Part shown: positions 45,490 to 54,509 of the stretch, one piece after another
Position numbering within the stretch: position 1 is the stretch's first letter
Layout of the letters: every line of letters starts with the position of its first letter
Assembly: GCA_022419385.1 (NCBI GenBank)
Contig: JAJUBI010000010.1
Span: 62,001-126,000, forward strand
Reading direction: 5' to 3'
Origin: Paraconiothyrium sp. Pb-2020
Lineage: Eukaryota; Ascomycota; Dothideomycetes; Pleosporales; Didymosphaeriaceae
DNA: 64,000 nucleotides
Program-made: the position numbers and the translations under genes
The notes under the pieces: model-generated
The model's input: the letters and a program-made list of their open reading frames with translations, nothing else
Told to the model about the DNA's origin: nothing
Databases searched by the model: none

Positions 45490-46480
45490 GGACTCTATAT
45501 ATGTACGTATTTGTAGGTATTCCTCTCCAGTAACATGTTTGCAGGAAGGGATGTATTTCTCCGGCGAGAGTTTATACCAATAAGATTACAGTCGGTAGGT
45601 GACACAGAATCCAGAAAACCCTCAAGCCGCCGACGAAGTCCAAAATATGGTGTCCACTCAAATGGAGCGAGAGTCAGAATTGGAGTCGAAGTAGATCTAT
45701 CACGGCATTATTTGAGAACAAAGCGGTTGACCTTGGACTCTTTCTCGCTGCCGCCGTACCGTTCCCACGTTGTGATTGGCATGTTCTTGAGACCCTTCGC
45801 ACGTCTTCTAACGTCCATGAGCTTGGCTTAACTCCAGATAGATGCAAATCTAGGTCGACAACGAAATCATCTGAGCACACTGTCACGCATAGGGCTAGCA
45901 GGGACGGAACAGAAATTCACCATGACTGCAATCAAGTCGACTCAGCGCGCTTAGTCTGGCCGACTAGTGGTGATAATGCACCGCCCTCGACTTTGATGTG
46001 GATTTGCGACATATCGATTCCGCACCGAAGAAGACGCTGGGGTTGATCAATGAATGACCAGGGGTGGGGCAACGGGTACTTCATTGAGAGTCCTAGGGCT
46101 CGGAGTGAAAATCCAGGTAGCGTATAGCCTTGTTATCGCTTACACAGTGAGGCTGGAAGGCGAAGGGGACATCTTGTCAGTAGGTTGAGGTGGGGCAGGG
46201 GAACGGATCCGGCGGAAGAAGTTGGCTCGGTCGCGACAGGCCAAAAGCGCCCATGTTCCCAGCCGCTAGACTCAAGGACTATGTTTGAGATTGCTTAACG
46301 AAGGTTCGACTTAGCGCGTGGGTCAACTTGCATACTACCTCCTCTATCCGCCTCGCTTCCTTTCATTTCGCGTGGGTCCACTAGGAAGTGTGGCTTCATT
46401 CGGCCCTAGTGCTTCATCTTAAGAATATAGAGCATCATGGAAATCAGGAAACAAGTTTTTTCTCCGTTGGACAAGAAGCT
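45490..46480. other. no resolved gene
   Basis: A plus ORF from an ATG at 45535 to 45831 overlaps a minus coding-like frame at 45674-45886 (DDFVVDLDLHLSGVKPSSWT). From 45900 to 46480 only short frames are present. Confidence 0.3.
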
Positions 46481-46588
46481 TGGCAAAAAGTCATAATAGA
46501 ATGTCAAAGATCGGAATAGAGCTTAATGAGCGCGTGAGCTCCCTTGAAAATATTCCATGTCTTACCCGACCGTTACCCTACCAAGTCC

Positions 46589-47074
46589 CTATACCACATC
46601 AGATTCTTCAATACCCATCAAAACCGTCAGTCCCCCACCCAATCCCACTGGCTCTCGGATTGAACGTACAAAGGAGGGTCTGGTCGGAAAGATACTGCTC
46701 TCGAAGAGCCTCGATAGCAGCGTCCCGTGTAGAACGGACCGTGTCGACCAGCCCCACATGCGGGTGAGGTCGTTATAGTGCACCCGGAAGACTGCCAGGT
46801 CCCGCTGATACGTTGCGCGGGCATCCTGACCCTGGGAAGCGAACCTAGTGTATGGGCCGTGCGGGAGATGCGAGGTCGTGCGATGGTGAGTGTTTGTCGG
46901 GATGTTTGAGGTGCCGTTTACTTCGGACTTCGAGGGCGTCGGCGTCGATGCAGACACGGATGCAGTTGCAGGATTGCACGCACTTGTGTCTTCTCTGAGG
47001 GGCTGCGCAGGAGGGGCATTGGTTCCTAAAACGCTGCTCGAGTCATTCGGGCCGGGGCCGGATGAGTCTGACAA
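46589..47074 (-). pseudogene. coding exon or relic, 161 codons
   Basis: The open frame has no ATG at its start. It begins with a disordered S/T/P-rich part (ASVSASTPTPSKSEVNGTSN), then HTHHRTTSHLPHGPYTRF-like sequence, and a helical part, ARATYQRDLAVFRVHYNDLT followed by RMWGWSTRSVLHGTLLSRLF. It is convincingly protein-like. The lack of an initiator suggests an exon of a larger gene or a 5'-truncated copy. No domain is recognised. Confidence 0.45.
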
Positions 47075-47361
47075 AGTTATGTGGTCCGATAGGAATCAAA
47101 GGCTGATGGGACTGTACGAACTGTAGCAGATTTTGACCCTAGAAAATTGTTCTTACTACCGGTCTACCAGTCTCAAAAACTTGATCCTATACCGCTCAGG
47201 ATGCGAGGTTCTCTAGGTCATCACTTTTTATGCGCTGAATCCACCGCTGGAATAATGCCCTCTACATCTATAGAGAAAGTTCATGTATTTGCAACTGAAG
47301 TGACCAGCACCTGCGCCGCGTTTACGAATATGACCAGGCCGTCTTCGGTTCCTGTGAATAC

Positions 47362-47839
47362 TTAGCAGGCGATTAGACAATGGCGAAGGAATGGGATGGC
47401 GTTTGTCGACAAGTGTCGCTGTACGACAGCGTCCCGAGACAGGCTAGGTCCCAAGTAGGAGTAATAAGGACTGATGCATGACTGGAACCCGATCCAAAGA
47501 GCATTGCTGGGTGCGGTAGGCGTGTTGAGAAAAGACTTAATCGCCGCATCGCCGAACCAATGAATCGAAAGTTCATCAAGTTTAACAAGATTAAGTTCAT
47601 CAAGTTCATCAAGTTCATCAACATCATCAACCTCATCAATGGACGGAGAAGAGCGGGAAGAGATGGGAACAGTCGGTCGCTGTGATAAGAGGAGCGGGAG
47701 TCGCAGTGGGTGTAGCCATGGCGCTTCCCGCAACGGCGGAGCGCATGGAGCGCCCAGAATGGATGCTGCTGGTGATTTGCTCGACTAGGATATTTCTAGA
47801 ATTTTTGGAGCTCCGACGTAGTCTATTAGGATCTGCCAT
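47362..47839 (-). pseudogene. relic with an acidic DEL repeat
   Basis: An ATG at 47839 opens MADPNRLRRSSKNSRNILVE and SAMATPTATPAPLITATD. One frame over, SSPSIDEVDDVDELDELDEL and NLVKLDELSIHWFGDAAIKS follow to a stop at 47362. Both pieces look coding and no splice site separates them, so a frameshift near 47650 is likely. The acidic run is encoded by short ATCAAGTTC-type repeats at 47571-47640. Confidence 0.35.
47571..47640. repeat. 9-bp tandem repeat
   Basis: Units of the form TTCATCAAG and variants (TTCATCAAC, CTCATCAAT) repeat over about 70 bases. On the minus strand they give the DEL/DEV acidic run of the overlapping relic. Confidence 0.75.
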
Positions 47840-47899
47840 GGATTTACTGGGTTCCGAACGTGATTTTGCAACAGACGCAGTGGGTGCAAATTCCGAGGA

Positions 47900-48290
47900 T
47901 AGACAATCTAGAGAAGGATGACGCCGATGTTGCAGGCAACGAACCTAAATCACATTTATTACCCTCACACATGCTAAGCCTTTTTCTCCAGAATTCTGTA
48001 GGTCTTCTCTCGTTATATCAGAAGTTGTTTCCATTAACAGTGTAAGCAATTAAATCGGACTACTTTATTACTAAACCAAACCTTGTAGGCCTAAGCAGTC
48101 ATCTTTCCATCTACCCATCCTAATTGTCTTATAATCTTCATCCTATCTTCATCGCAATAAATACATGGTACCCAGATCTTCCTTATGTTTTAGATTTAGT
48201 TATGGACTGTCCGCGTGGCTGCGTTACTCGTTACTGACTCGGCGAGTTAGAACTCATCCACTCCCCATTATCCGCCCAAGATTAGGACGA
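47900..48290. other. AT-rich, no gene seen
   Basis: Stops in all frames. It lies between the acidic-repeat relic and the 23-bp tandem array. Confidence 0.4.
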
Positions 48291-48293
48291 CCT

Positions 48294-48431
48294 GCATCAT
48301 CGCATCGTAGTCTGCTGCATCAACGCATCGTAGTCTGCTGCATCATCGCATCGTAGTCTGCTGCATCATTGCATCGTAGTCTGCTGCATCGTCGCATCGT
48401 AGTTTGCTGCATCATCGCATCTTAGTCTGTA
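48294..48431. repeat. 23-bp tandem repeat, six units
   Basis: Six head-to-tail units of GCATCATCGCATCGTAGTCT plus GCT, differing mostly by single bases. The unit length is not a multiple of three, so it is unlikely to be coding. There are no spacers, so it is not a CRISPR array. Confidence 0.9.
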
Positions 48432-48542
48432 GCTTGGTTTTGGCCGTAGAGCTTGACTATTCTTAGCGAACCGAACCACCTACTTGGTGTCCCAGTCAAT
48501 CCGCTTGATTTTGTGCCGCCATATCTCATCTTGGAAGCCGCG

Positions 48543-49053
48543 CTACGACGCCAAGTCGTTAGCAAGCTTCTCCTGCTGTCTCAAAACATCTAGCATTGTA
48601 TCAAATTGAGTAAGCTGTTGTGGAAGGCTTTCGTGACTCGCGAGCTCATCGAGCGCAAGGTGGTTGTGAAAATTGCTCATCTCATTCTTATCGATGCCGC
48701 AGCGTGCGCCACCCCTGATAACCCACGCAGAAGAGGTGGCTTGCCGCAGCAAGGATAAGAAAGGCGTACGGGAGCTGGTTGCGCGGCTGAGTAGGGTAGA
48801 CGTATCAGGGCCTAGTTGAACCGGGGAGAGCAAGAGTCATGTATAGATCTTTCTTCGTGCTCGTGGCTGGCGTCGTCAGAAACGTTCTCAAGTATGATCG
48901 ACCAAGGCGGGTAGTTTGATGCGGGGAAAACAACATATGTGACGTCGTCAAGGTGGATATAGAGGGAGAGGGAACCACAATGTTTAATTCATCGCGTAGT
49001 GTTGTTCTGATTCGGGCTTCGCAGGCTCGCCCTGTTGAACTCTTCCGTAACAT
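48543..49053 (-). pseudogene. two-frame relic of a helical protein
   Basis: The upstream piece (49053-48805) contains RTTLRDELNIVVPSPSISTL and FLTTPATSTKKDLYMTLALP. The downstream piece, in another frame (48833-48543), contains CGIDKNEMSNFHNHLALDEL and LPQQLTQFDTMLDVLRQQEK, ending LANDLAS. The pieces overlap and no intron fits well, so a frameshift is likely. A plus-strand frame at 48953-49144 is also open. The family is not recognised. Confidence 0.4.
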
Positions 49054-49059
49054 CGTCCA

Positions 49060-49960
49060 AGAGTCTGCAGATGTGGTCGAAGCCGGTTGGATGCCCGCAG
49101 CTTGTCTGACTCTACCAACCGGAACATCTTCACCAGAAGCATAGATTGCGACTTAAACCCGCCTTGTGGTTGCTATCGGTGGGACAAAGATCACATCTCG
49201 TTCCGGGTTTTTACCTGTTTCGGACACGGTTAGAACCGAAGAAGGAAGACTTTTGGTAACGGAAGATGGGCGGTATAGCCTGAGGCCTCGTTTCTGAGCT
49301 TTTCGGCAGTTTCTGACCTCCGGTACCCTTGCTGTTGGGGAGTTTGTAGACTTCCATAATGACGTGCGGCGGTCGCACGCATAAACATCAAGGGTGTGCG
49401 CGTGGACACAATTGAAATGCACATGACGGAGGTCGAGGTGGAAGTATTGCAGTATATATAGGGATCGGTGGGTCGCAGGGAGCCTGAAGCGGGGGGCGGG
49501 CGCTCCTTGCGACCCACCGATACGTCCAGGGAACACCGTGCCTAGCGCCCCATCTTGGAAGGGGGACGGTGGACGGTAACCTGCCGGAAATCATGTCTGA
49601 GAACTTCAAGTCGATGGTGAAGTGTTCATGTTCGCATCGGAGCAGTGGTCGAGGCCGCAACACGACGTTCCAACGTACGCATTTACTATCGGCTGGAAAA
49701 TGGTCATCAAGTCTGCGTAGTGCTGGGATCTCGGTAGCCTCTGAAGACAGGCGTGCGGGTTCACCTGTATGGCTGGAGTACGAACGTCCGGAAGGTAGGA
49801 CGCGAGGATGAGGAGCCGGTGCTGGCGTTCTGGCGCAGATTTAAACTGCACCCTGGTACGATCCGGAACGGGGAGAAGCGTCAGCCGAATCTGGTGCTCG
49901 AACCGTGTCTTATGTCTTCCACATGAATGACCAGGGCATCCCGCGAGGCCATGATATGGT
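49060..49960. other. no resolved gene
   Basis: Overlapping short frames on both strands (for example 49153-49536 minus, 49569-49811 plus). None is clearly coding. Confidence 0.3.
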
Positions 49961-49970
49961 GTCGTCCTTC

Positions 49971-50303
49971 TCAGGATAAGCCATGTCGATCACTTCTTGA
50001 TGGCGGACCAAATTCCCCAACGCTTCGTTGGGCCGTCAGAAAGTAATAGAGTATATATATACAAAGATGTTTGGTAATGGTGTGACACGGATAGAGGAGA
50101 AATGGATAAGCAATGAGTAAGTAACGATTTGGAGAGAATTGAACGGAGGATCGTTTGTGACAGATTCCGTCTTTTGACTTTGCTCCGTATACTTCTCCCA
50201 GTGTTGGTAGTCCGAGTTTTCTATTGCTCTCATCGATCCCCTCACGCAACTGACGAATGAGTTTAGCATCGTGAGTACCATCATCAAGAGCGGCCTCGCC
50301 CAT
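49971..50303 (-). CDS. hypothetical protein, 110 aa
   Basis: ATG at 50303 (MGEAALDDGTHDAKLIRQLR), then EGIDESNRKLGLPTLGEVYG. The frame stays open through a hydrophobic stretch to a TAA/TAG at 49971. The first 50 residues look like a true protein. The rest is encoded by the AT-rich duplicated segment (50051-50163) and may be non-coding or intronic, so the real end is uncertain. Confidence 0.3.
   Translation of the reverse strand: MGEAALDDGTHDAKLIRQLREGIDESNRKLGLPTLGEVYGAKSKDGICHKRSSVQFSPNRYLLIAYPFLLYPCHTITKHLCIYILYYFLTAQRSVGEFGPPSRSDRHGLS
50051..50163. repeat. 110-bp direct repeat, copy A
   Basis: Shares about 80 percent identity by eye with copy B at 50303-50413: a TATATATA run, then GATGTTTGG, GATAGAGGAGAAA, TAAGCAAT and GTAAGTAACGATT in the same order. 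Many of the differences are transitions. The copies flank the first part of the ORF at 49971-50303. Confidence 0.7.
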
Positions 50304-50413
50304 TATATATATAATGATGTTTGGCAGTGGTGTGATAGGGATAGAGGAGAAACTAATAAGCAATAAGTAAGTAACGATTCGGAGAAAATCAAATGGAGGA
50401 TTATCAGTAACAG
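50303..50413. repeat. 110-bp direct repeat, copy B
   Basis: Second copy of the segment at 50051-50163, same orientation, start points about 252 bases apart. Confidence 0.7.
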
Positions 50414-50419
50414 GAGACT

Positions 50420-50940
50420 TACTCGTGAGGGTTGATTGACTTGTGATGTCATAAAATATGAGCGTTGCCATATACCAGGTCGAGAAAGTATATATTAATA
50501 GTATTAAGTGGCGACATGGTTGGTCTATCTTTATCAGGTAGAATGACGGAGTGGGTGGCAGGAATAGTAGTGGCGCATATGGCCCGTGCGTAGCGCTATT
50601 CCTTATTAAAAACGAGATCCTCGTAGTGGTACCTCGTGTATTAGTAGTAGTATATATATATTGGGAAGTCCACCACACGCGGTCCCATGCATACTGGGGG
50701 AAAGCCCAGACACTACGTAGGCTTAAATATAAAATTTTAACGTCCCTATTAGGTGACCTGCGTTTGACTTATTTCCCTAGTGATCCATTCAACTGTGTAA
50801 AACTTGTTTTCCACGGCAAGCGACAGCGAATTACCAAGAAACAAGCAACTCCACGCTAGACGATTAATTATTCTAGACTAAATCTCAGCTATACAAACGA
50901 TCCATAGCGGAGAGGAAGGGGTAATCGGGAAAACTAAGGG
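50420..50940. other. AT-rich, no gene seen
   Basis: Contains TATATATA runs near 50490 and 50650. No supported gene. Confidence 0.4.
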
Positions 50941-50945
50941 GAAAC

Positions 50946-51224
50946 ATGTTTGATCGTGCCTACAAAACACCAAAACATAAAACCTGCTTAATTTATGGCA
51001 GACCCTATTCAACCCATAGCAAAGCCTGCTCAACCCATAGCAAACCCTATCCAATCGATTGCAAAACGACCCTCCCTATCAAACCAAACTACCCAGCTGT
51101 GATTGATCCGAAAAGCGCTCGGGACCATGATTCGAACCCCTTCTCGTCGAAACCGATCCGCTTCTCTCCCTCTACTGGGGGGCTACGTGTGGCCACCAAA
51201 CCTCTAATAGCTGACCTGATATGA
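50946..51224 (+). CDS. hypothetical protein with short internal repeat, 92 aa
   Basis: ATG-started frame (MFDRAYKTPKHKTCLIYGRP). Three imperfect 21-bp units encode YSTHSKA, CSTHSKP and YPIDCKT in tandem. The rest is hydrophilic, with no known domain. It may be repeat DNA that happens to be open. Confidence 0.25.
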   Translation: MFDRAYKTPKHKTCLIYGRPYSTHSKACSTHSKPYPIDCKTTLPIKPNYPAVIDPKSARDHDSNPFSSKPIRFSPSTGGLRVATKPLIADLI

Positions 51225-51500
51225 CCCTATCCCTCCCACAACGATTAATCCGCTACACGCCGCAGCATACGCACGCAGCATCGAGGCTCTCACTAAGCAA
51301 AGGTACAGCATACCCATGGAACGCATTTGGTCGAATGATTTGGGCAGCACTCCCATAATCTTCTGGTGCTGAATTTGCAGATCCCAATCAGCGCTGTCCT
51401 GTCGCATACTCTGGTGGGCCTAGACCCTTTCAGGAATCATGGGTGCATCACGCGTTTCCTTTCAGTCTCTGATTGGCTTGAAGTCTCCTTGGAGGCCTCA

Positions 51501-52067
51501 CTATTTTCCACCCCTTGCTACGCGAGGTCCCCTGAAGGTTGCTGGTAAAGTGGCTTCGCACGTGAATAAAGGCCTATGAAGACCCAAAATCTGTACAGAG
51601 TGATTGCCTGTTACCTTTGTAACGATTTGCGACAACGTATCCTTTGTCGCTAGCAGGGTGCATGAGCCTTGAGCTTGCGCCCCGAACCGTGGGCACCAAT
51701 GCGCTATCGGACGGACGCCGTCAATTTTCCTGTCAACAACTGACCGATCCAAGACCAGGACTGCGCGAATTCGTGGACCGAAATGAAAGAAATAGGTAAG
51801 CATGGTCCAAGGGACGTTCAACTGATTCGTGGTGCCGGCCTGCGCAGGCGACCTCGAGCATCGGTGCAGAACGCCTTCCCCGACCACCACTCGCCGAAAA
51901 CGTATACCCTCTTCCTCCGGGTACAGTGATGCTATTGTATTCAAAACCATATTATCTGGAGAGCGTAGAACGTAAGCGAAGTGCGGACGTAGCCTTCTAT
52001 AGGTTGATGTCTGCGATGCAGCCACAGTCACATAGCCATGGCCATACCAGTTTCTTGGTACACCCAT
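51501..52067 (-). CDS. hypothetical protein, 188 aa
   Basis: Uninterrupted frame of 188 codons from an ATG at 52067 (MGVPRNWYGHGYVTVAASQT); the same frame is open to 52118 upstream. Visible segments are LRPHFAYVLRSPDNMVLNTI, LYPEEEGIRFRRVVVGEGVL, and MLTYFFHFGPRIRAVLVLDR followed by SVVDRKIDGVRPIAHWCPRF. It is one of the longest open frames outside the resolved genes and has ordinary protein composition. No domain is recognised. The last 20 residues, RGPRVARGGK at the end, may be read-through past a lost splice site. Confidence 0.45.
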   Translation of the reverse strand: MGVPRNWYGHGYVTVAASQTSTYRRLRPHFAYVLRSPDNMVLNTIASLYPEEEGIRFRRVVVGEGVLHRCSRSPAQAGTTNQLNVPWTMLTYFFHFGPRIRAVLVLDRSVVDRKIDGVRPIAHWCPRFGAQAQGSCTLLATKDTLSQIVTKVTGNHSVQILGLHRPLFTCEATLPATFRGPRVARGGK

Positions 52068-52280
52068 TCTAGCTATCGGGTAGACTCTTTTGGTGTATGG
52101 GCTGCCGCGTAGGAACAAGGATCTCCTTACGCTACTCTAGATGTAGAGAAACAGCTTGCGACATCTGCAGAGCGAACGGAGAATTGCGTATTCTCTCGGG
52201 GTTGATAGCATCGCAGATGCCCAATGAGCGCTATTTCTACCCATGACGGCTCATATATTTAGTAACGCCGAGCAATGTTC

Positions 52281-52397
52281 ACATACGACCATAGGACACT
52301 GAAAACTAGGCTTCCCGTCCGCTCAGCCATATATAAGCAGTGTACCGGCGGATTAGTAGTTGCGTGGGTGACCAGCAGCGAATACCCGCTGTTGTAT
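52281..52397 (+). rRNA. 5S ribosomal RNA, copy 2
   Basis: Identical to copy 1 (21781) over 117 bases, with all internal Pol III control elements. The 3' end runs straight into nine T. Compared with copy 1, the last helix I bases change from GTATGT to GTATTT, giving one C-U mismatch at position 2 of the stem, so the copy should still be transcribable. The flanks differ from copy 1. A coding-like plus frame begins shortly downstream, and the tyrosinase pseudogene lies further on in the opposite orientation. Confidence 0.93.
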
Positions 52398-52405
52398 TTT
52401 TTTTT
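52397..52405 (+). terminator. Pol III T-run terminator
   Basis: Nine consecutive T at the 3' end of the second 5S gene. Confidence 0.75.
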
Positions 52406-52446
52406 GCATTTTGCTCCCCTCGTATCTCGCTCAATCTGTTTTTGAC

Positions 52447-52608
52447 ATGGCTCAAGCGTACTCCACCCAGTCAAAGAAGCACTGGCGACTTCAGAGTGGA
52501 CGCGCATCCACCGTTGACGACAATGTTGAAGATTTCTATTTTGGAAACCCCCTGGTTGAAGACCTGACCACGCTGGCAGTCCTGCGACCACGCAAAAAAG
52601 CCACCTGA
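52447..52608 (+). pseudogene. short coding-like fragment after the 5S gene
   Basis: The frame from an ATG at 52447 reads MAQAYSTQSKKHWRLQSGRA and STVDDNVEDFYFGNPLVEDL and ends LRPRKKAT at TGA. It is strongly protein-like but only 53 codons long. It could be a small gene or the remaining end of a gene disrupted by arrival of the 5S copy. Confidence 0.35.
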
Positions 52609-52635
52609 AAACGGAGTACATGTTGGGCCTAACAA

Positions 52636-53693
52636 CTATAATTGGAAGTTCACCATGCTCATATGTACGTGCGGCAAAATGGCGCACCCCAAAGTATCAC
52701 TTGCATCCCCGATCGTAATCGCCCCCAGATACGACGCACCCATTTCCAGCTCATCACTCATCGCTGCAGGAGGCGAACGCAGCTCAGACATGGACATGCC
52801 TCCATAAGGTGTATTGGTGCGATCCGCCGGCTGGAGGGTTTGTCAGGTCTATCCGTAGTGGGAAAAGAAGAACGGGCCGCCGTGAGAAGAACTAAAATCG
52901 GCGGCTGGGTCACCATCAGTGATGAAGTGGCCCGCGGTGTGCACGCCCATGTAGCTGGTGATGAAGTTGTTGGGCGGCGAAGCGTCTCCCAGAAGGACTG
53001 GTACGTCGAGCTCTGCAGCAGGGATACGATGTCGCCGTCTTCGAGCTAGCCTTCGGCGGTGAAGCTGCTAATATCGCGGGTTGTAGCCCAGCCCGTAGCC
53101 CGGCTTCGTATAGTCTTGGTTCGGGTCGGAGGGACGCATGTCGAGTCCGAGAAGAGGGACCCGAGATCCATTTTCCAGTCTTTGAAGGGGCCGGATGTGA
53201 TGCAGCCACCTCCCGCGCCATGAGAAACCTTGATCTCGACAACGGTATCGAGAGCGATGCCGGTAAAAGTCTGGTTGGTGCAGGCTTTGGTGCCCTGGCC
53301 GGAAGGTGACGTATCAGATCCATCGAGCAGAGGTGACTTGGTCGGGTCTTTGTACCAGCGGGAGTAGCTGTAGTAGAGCTGCGTGCCGTTGTAGCCGCAC
53401 TCCTTGCCCAGAGTCTGTTCGAATACCCAGGTGAAATAGCGGTGCCACGTGAGGAAGTTCCCAGTGAGTTAGATGGTGAACGTCTGCTACATGTGGGTGG
53501 CGACGAAGTCGTCGTAGCGGTTCTGGCATCCAGGGCACACTTCTTTGGACGTCTTCGGGGGCAATTTTGCTAGGCACTGAACCGCACCTATGTAAGCCTT
53601 CTTCCCCGCCGTCGTAAATGTCGACCTTGACTCCATTAGTCTGAGAGCCATCTTCACCATGAGACCCTCACCATGCTTGTCGCACATGAACAT
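52636..53693 (-). pseudogene. tyrosinase (copper monophenol oxidase family) pseudogene
   Basis: Reading the minus strand gives KKAYIGAVQCLAKLPPKTSK, CPGCQNRYDDFVATHM, a TAG (53487-53489), QTFTI, a TAA (53469-53471), then LTGNFLTWHRYFTWVFEQTL, GKECGYNGTQLYYSYSRWYK and GSDTSPSGQGTKACTNQTF. Then come WKMDLGS, DMRPSDPNQDYTKPGYGLGY, MGVHTAGHFITDGDPAADFS and PFFFSHYG followed by two more stops, and finally ASYLGAITIGDASDTLG. These are the CuA (H, WHR) and CuB (HxxxH, H) regions of fungal tyrosinases in correct order. At least four nonsense codons and at least two frame changes disable it, and the 5' end is missing. Intact relatives oxidise phenols, for example in melanin formation. The family call is firm. 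Confidence 0.88.
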
Positions 53694-53758
53694 TTGGGCT
53701 GAAGAACAAGGGGCAAAGCAGTATGGCTTACAGTCTCGTGTGCTTTTAAGAGAGCGTC

Positions 53759-53863
53759 ACCAAGCACTTGGTGCATATAAGACAACGCCACCGAGCGCTT
53801 GGTGCATATGAGACAACTTGGTGCAGCTAAGACACTTGGTGCAGCTAAGACACTTGGCGCCGC
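53759..53863. repeat. CTTGGTGC-type repeat array related to the 14.37-kb palindrome
   Basis: Contains the small palindrome CACCAAGCACTTGGTG (53759-53774). It then has a 25-base segment AGACAACGCCACCGAGCGCT TGGTG matching one arm plus centre of the 14369-14408 palindrome at 23 positions. Finally there are about two and a half units of an 18-bp direct repeat (CTTGGTGCAGCTAAGACA). Confidence 0.75.
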
Positions 53864-53879
53864 TATGCTTACGGGGTTG

Positions 53880-54280
53880 CATTCACTGTACTGCGCAAGC
53901 TGCTGGTTCATGACAGCACCACTAGCCATTAGGTTCTGCTTGATGCTACCCAAGCCGGCGAGAAGGTCGTCGACAAGGTCAAACGACCTCTCTCCCAACT
54001 TGCTATCGATCTGGGGAGACAGCACACTCCCCAATGCCGCCTATAATAGTCCCCGCATTTTGTAGTGTCCAGAAGCAGCGTGCGATATCGATGAAGCGCG
54101 GAACAGCGGAATTTCGGAGGACTGTACGAGTCTCAGCACTAATTACAAAGATTGACAGGAAGCGAACAGATCAATAAGGATGAGATGGGCGCCAGTCCAT
54201 AAGCTGCGCGATATGGGGTTGCTCAAGTACGAAGATGCGAAGTAGAGTCCAGTTCACTCAGACATCGGAGTTCGGCACCT
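53880..54280. other. no resolved gene
   Basis: The minus frame over 53654-54034 includes SQIDSKLGERSFDLVDDLLA, which is protein-like and could be a further relic upstream of the tyrosinase piece. The rest has only short frames. Confidence 0.3.
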
Positions 54281-54289
54281 GCAATCGCC

Positions 54290-54499
54290 ATGGTCCGTTC
54301 GAGCAAGGTTCTCAACGCACAGAGTCAGTCGCAGCTCGCAAGTGTTCCGCACCTAGGATGGCTTGAGGGCGGTCGAGACGTCGAATCTCTACAGGGTAAT
54401 GGCAATGCTCATTGGAATTTACCTGGAACGGCGGGCGAATATTGCAGACGGAAGTCCGCCGCTAGGGCCTGGCCCTCGCTAATATCCATTGCGGCGTGA
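54290..54499 (+). CDS. hypothetical small protein, 69 aa
   Basis: ATG-started frame (MVRSSKVLNAQSQSQLASVP), preceded by GCC, a good start context. It includes LGWLEGGRDVESLQGNGNAH. No domain recognised. Confidence 0.3.
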   Translation: MVRSSKVLNAQSQSQLASVPHLGWLEGGRDVESLQGNGNAHWNLPGTAGEYCRRKSAARAWPSLISIAA

Positions 54500-54509
54500 T
54501 CGAGCCTTC

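Noticed and set aside
48294..48431. Possible CRISPR array
   Set aside because: Units are adjacent without unique spacers and the window is fungal.
51118..51145. B-box-like GGTTCGAATCA on the minus strand
   Set aside because: No A-box at the right distance and the T-stem does not pair; it lies inside an open reading frame with direct repeats.
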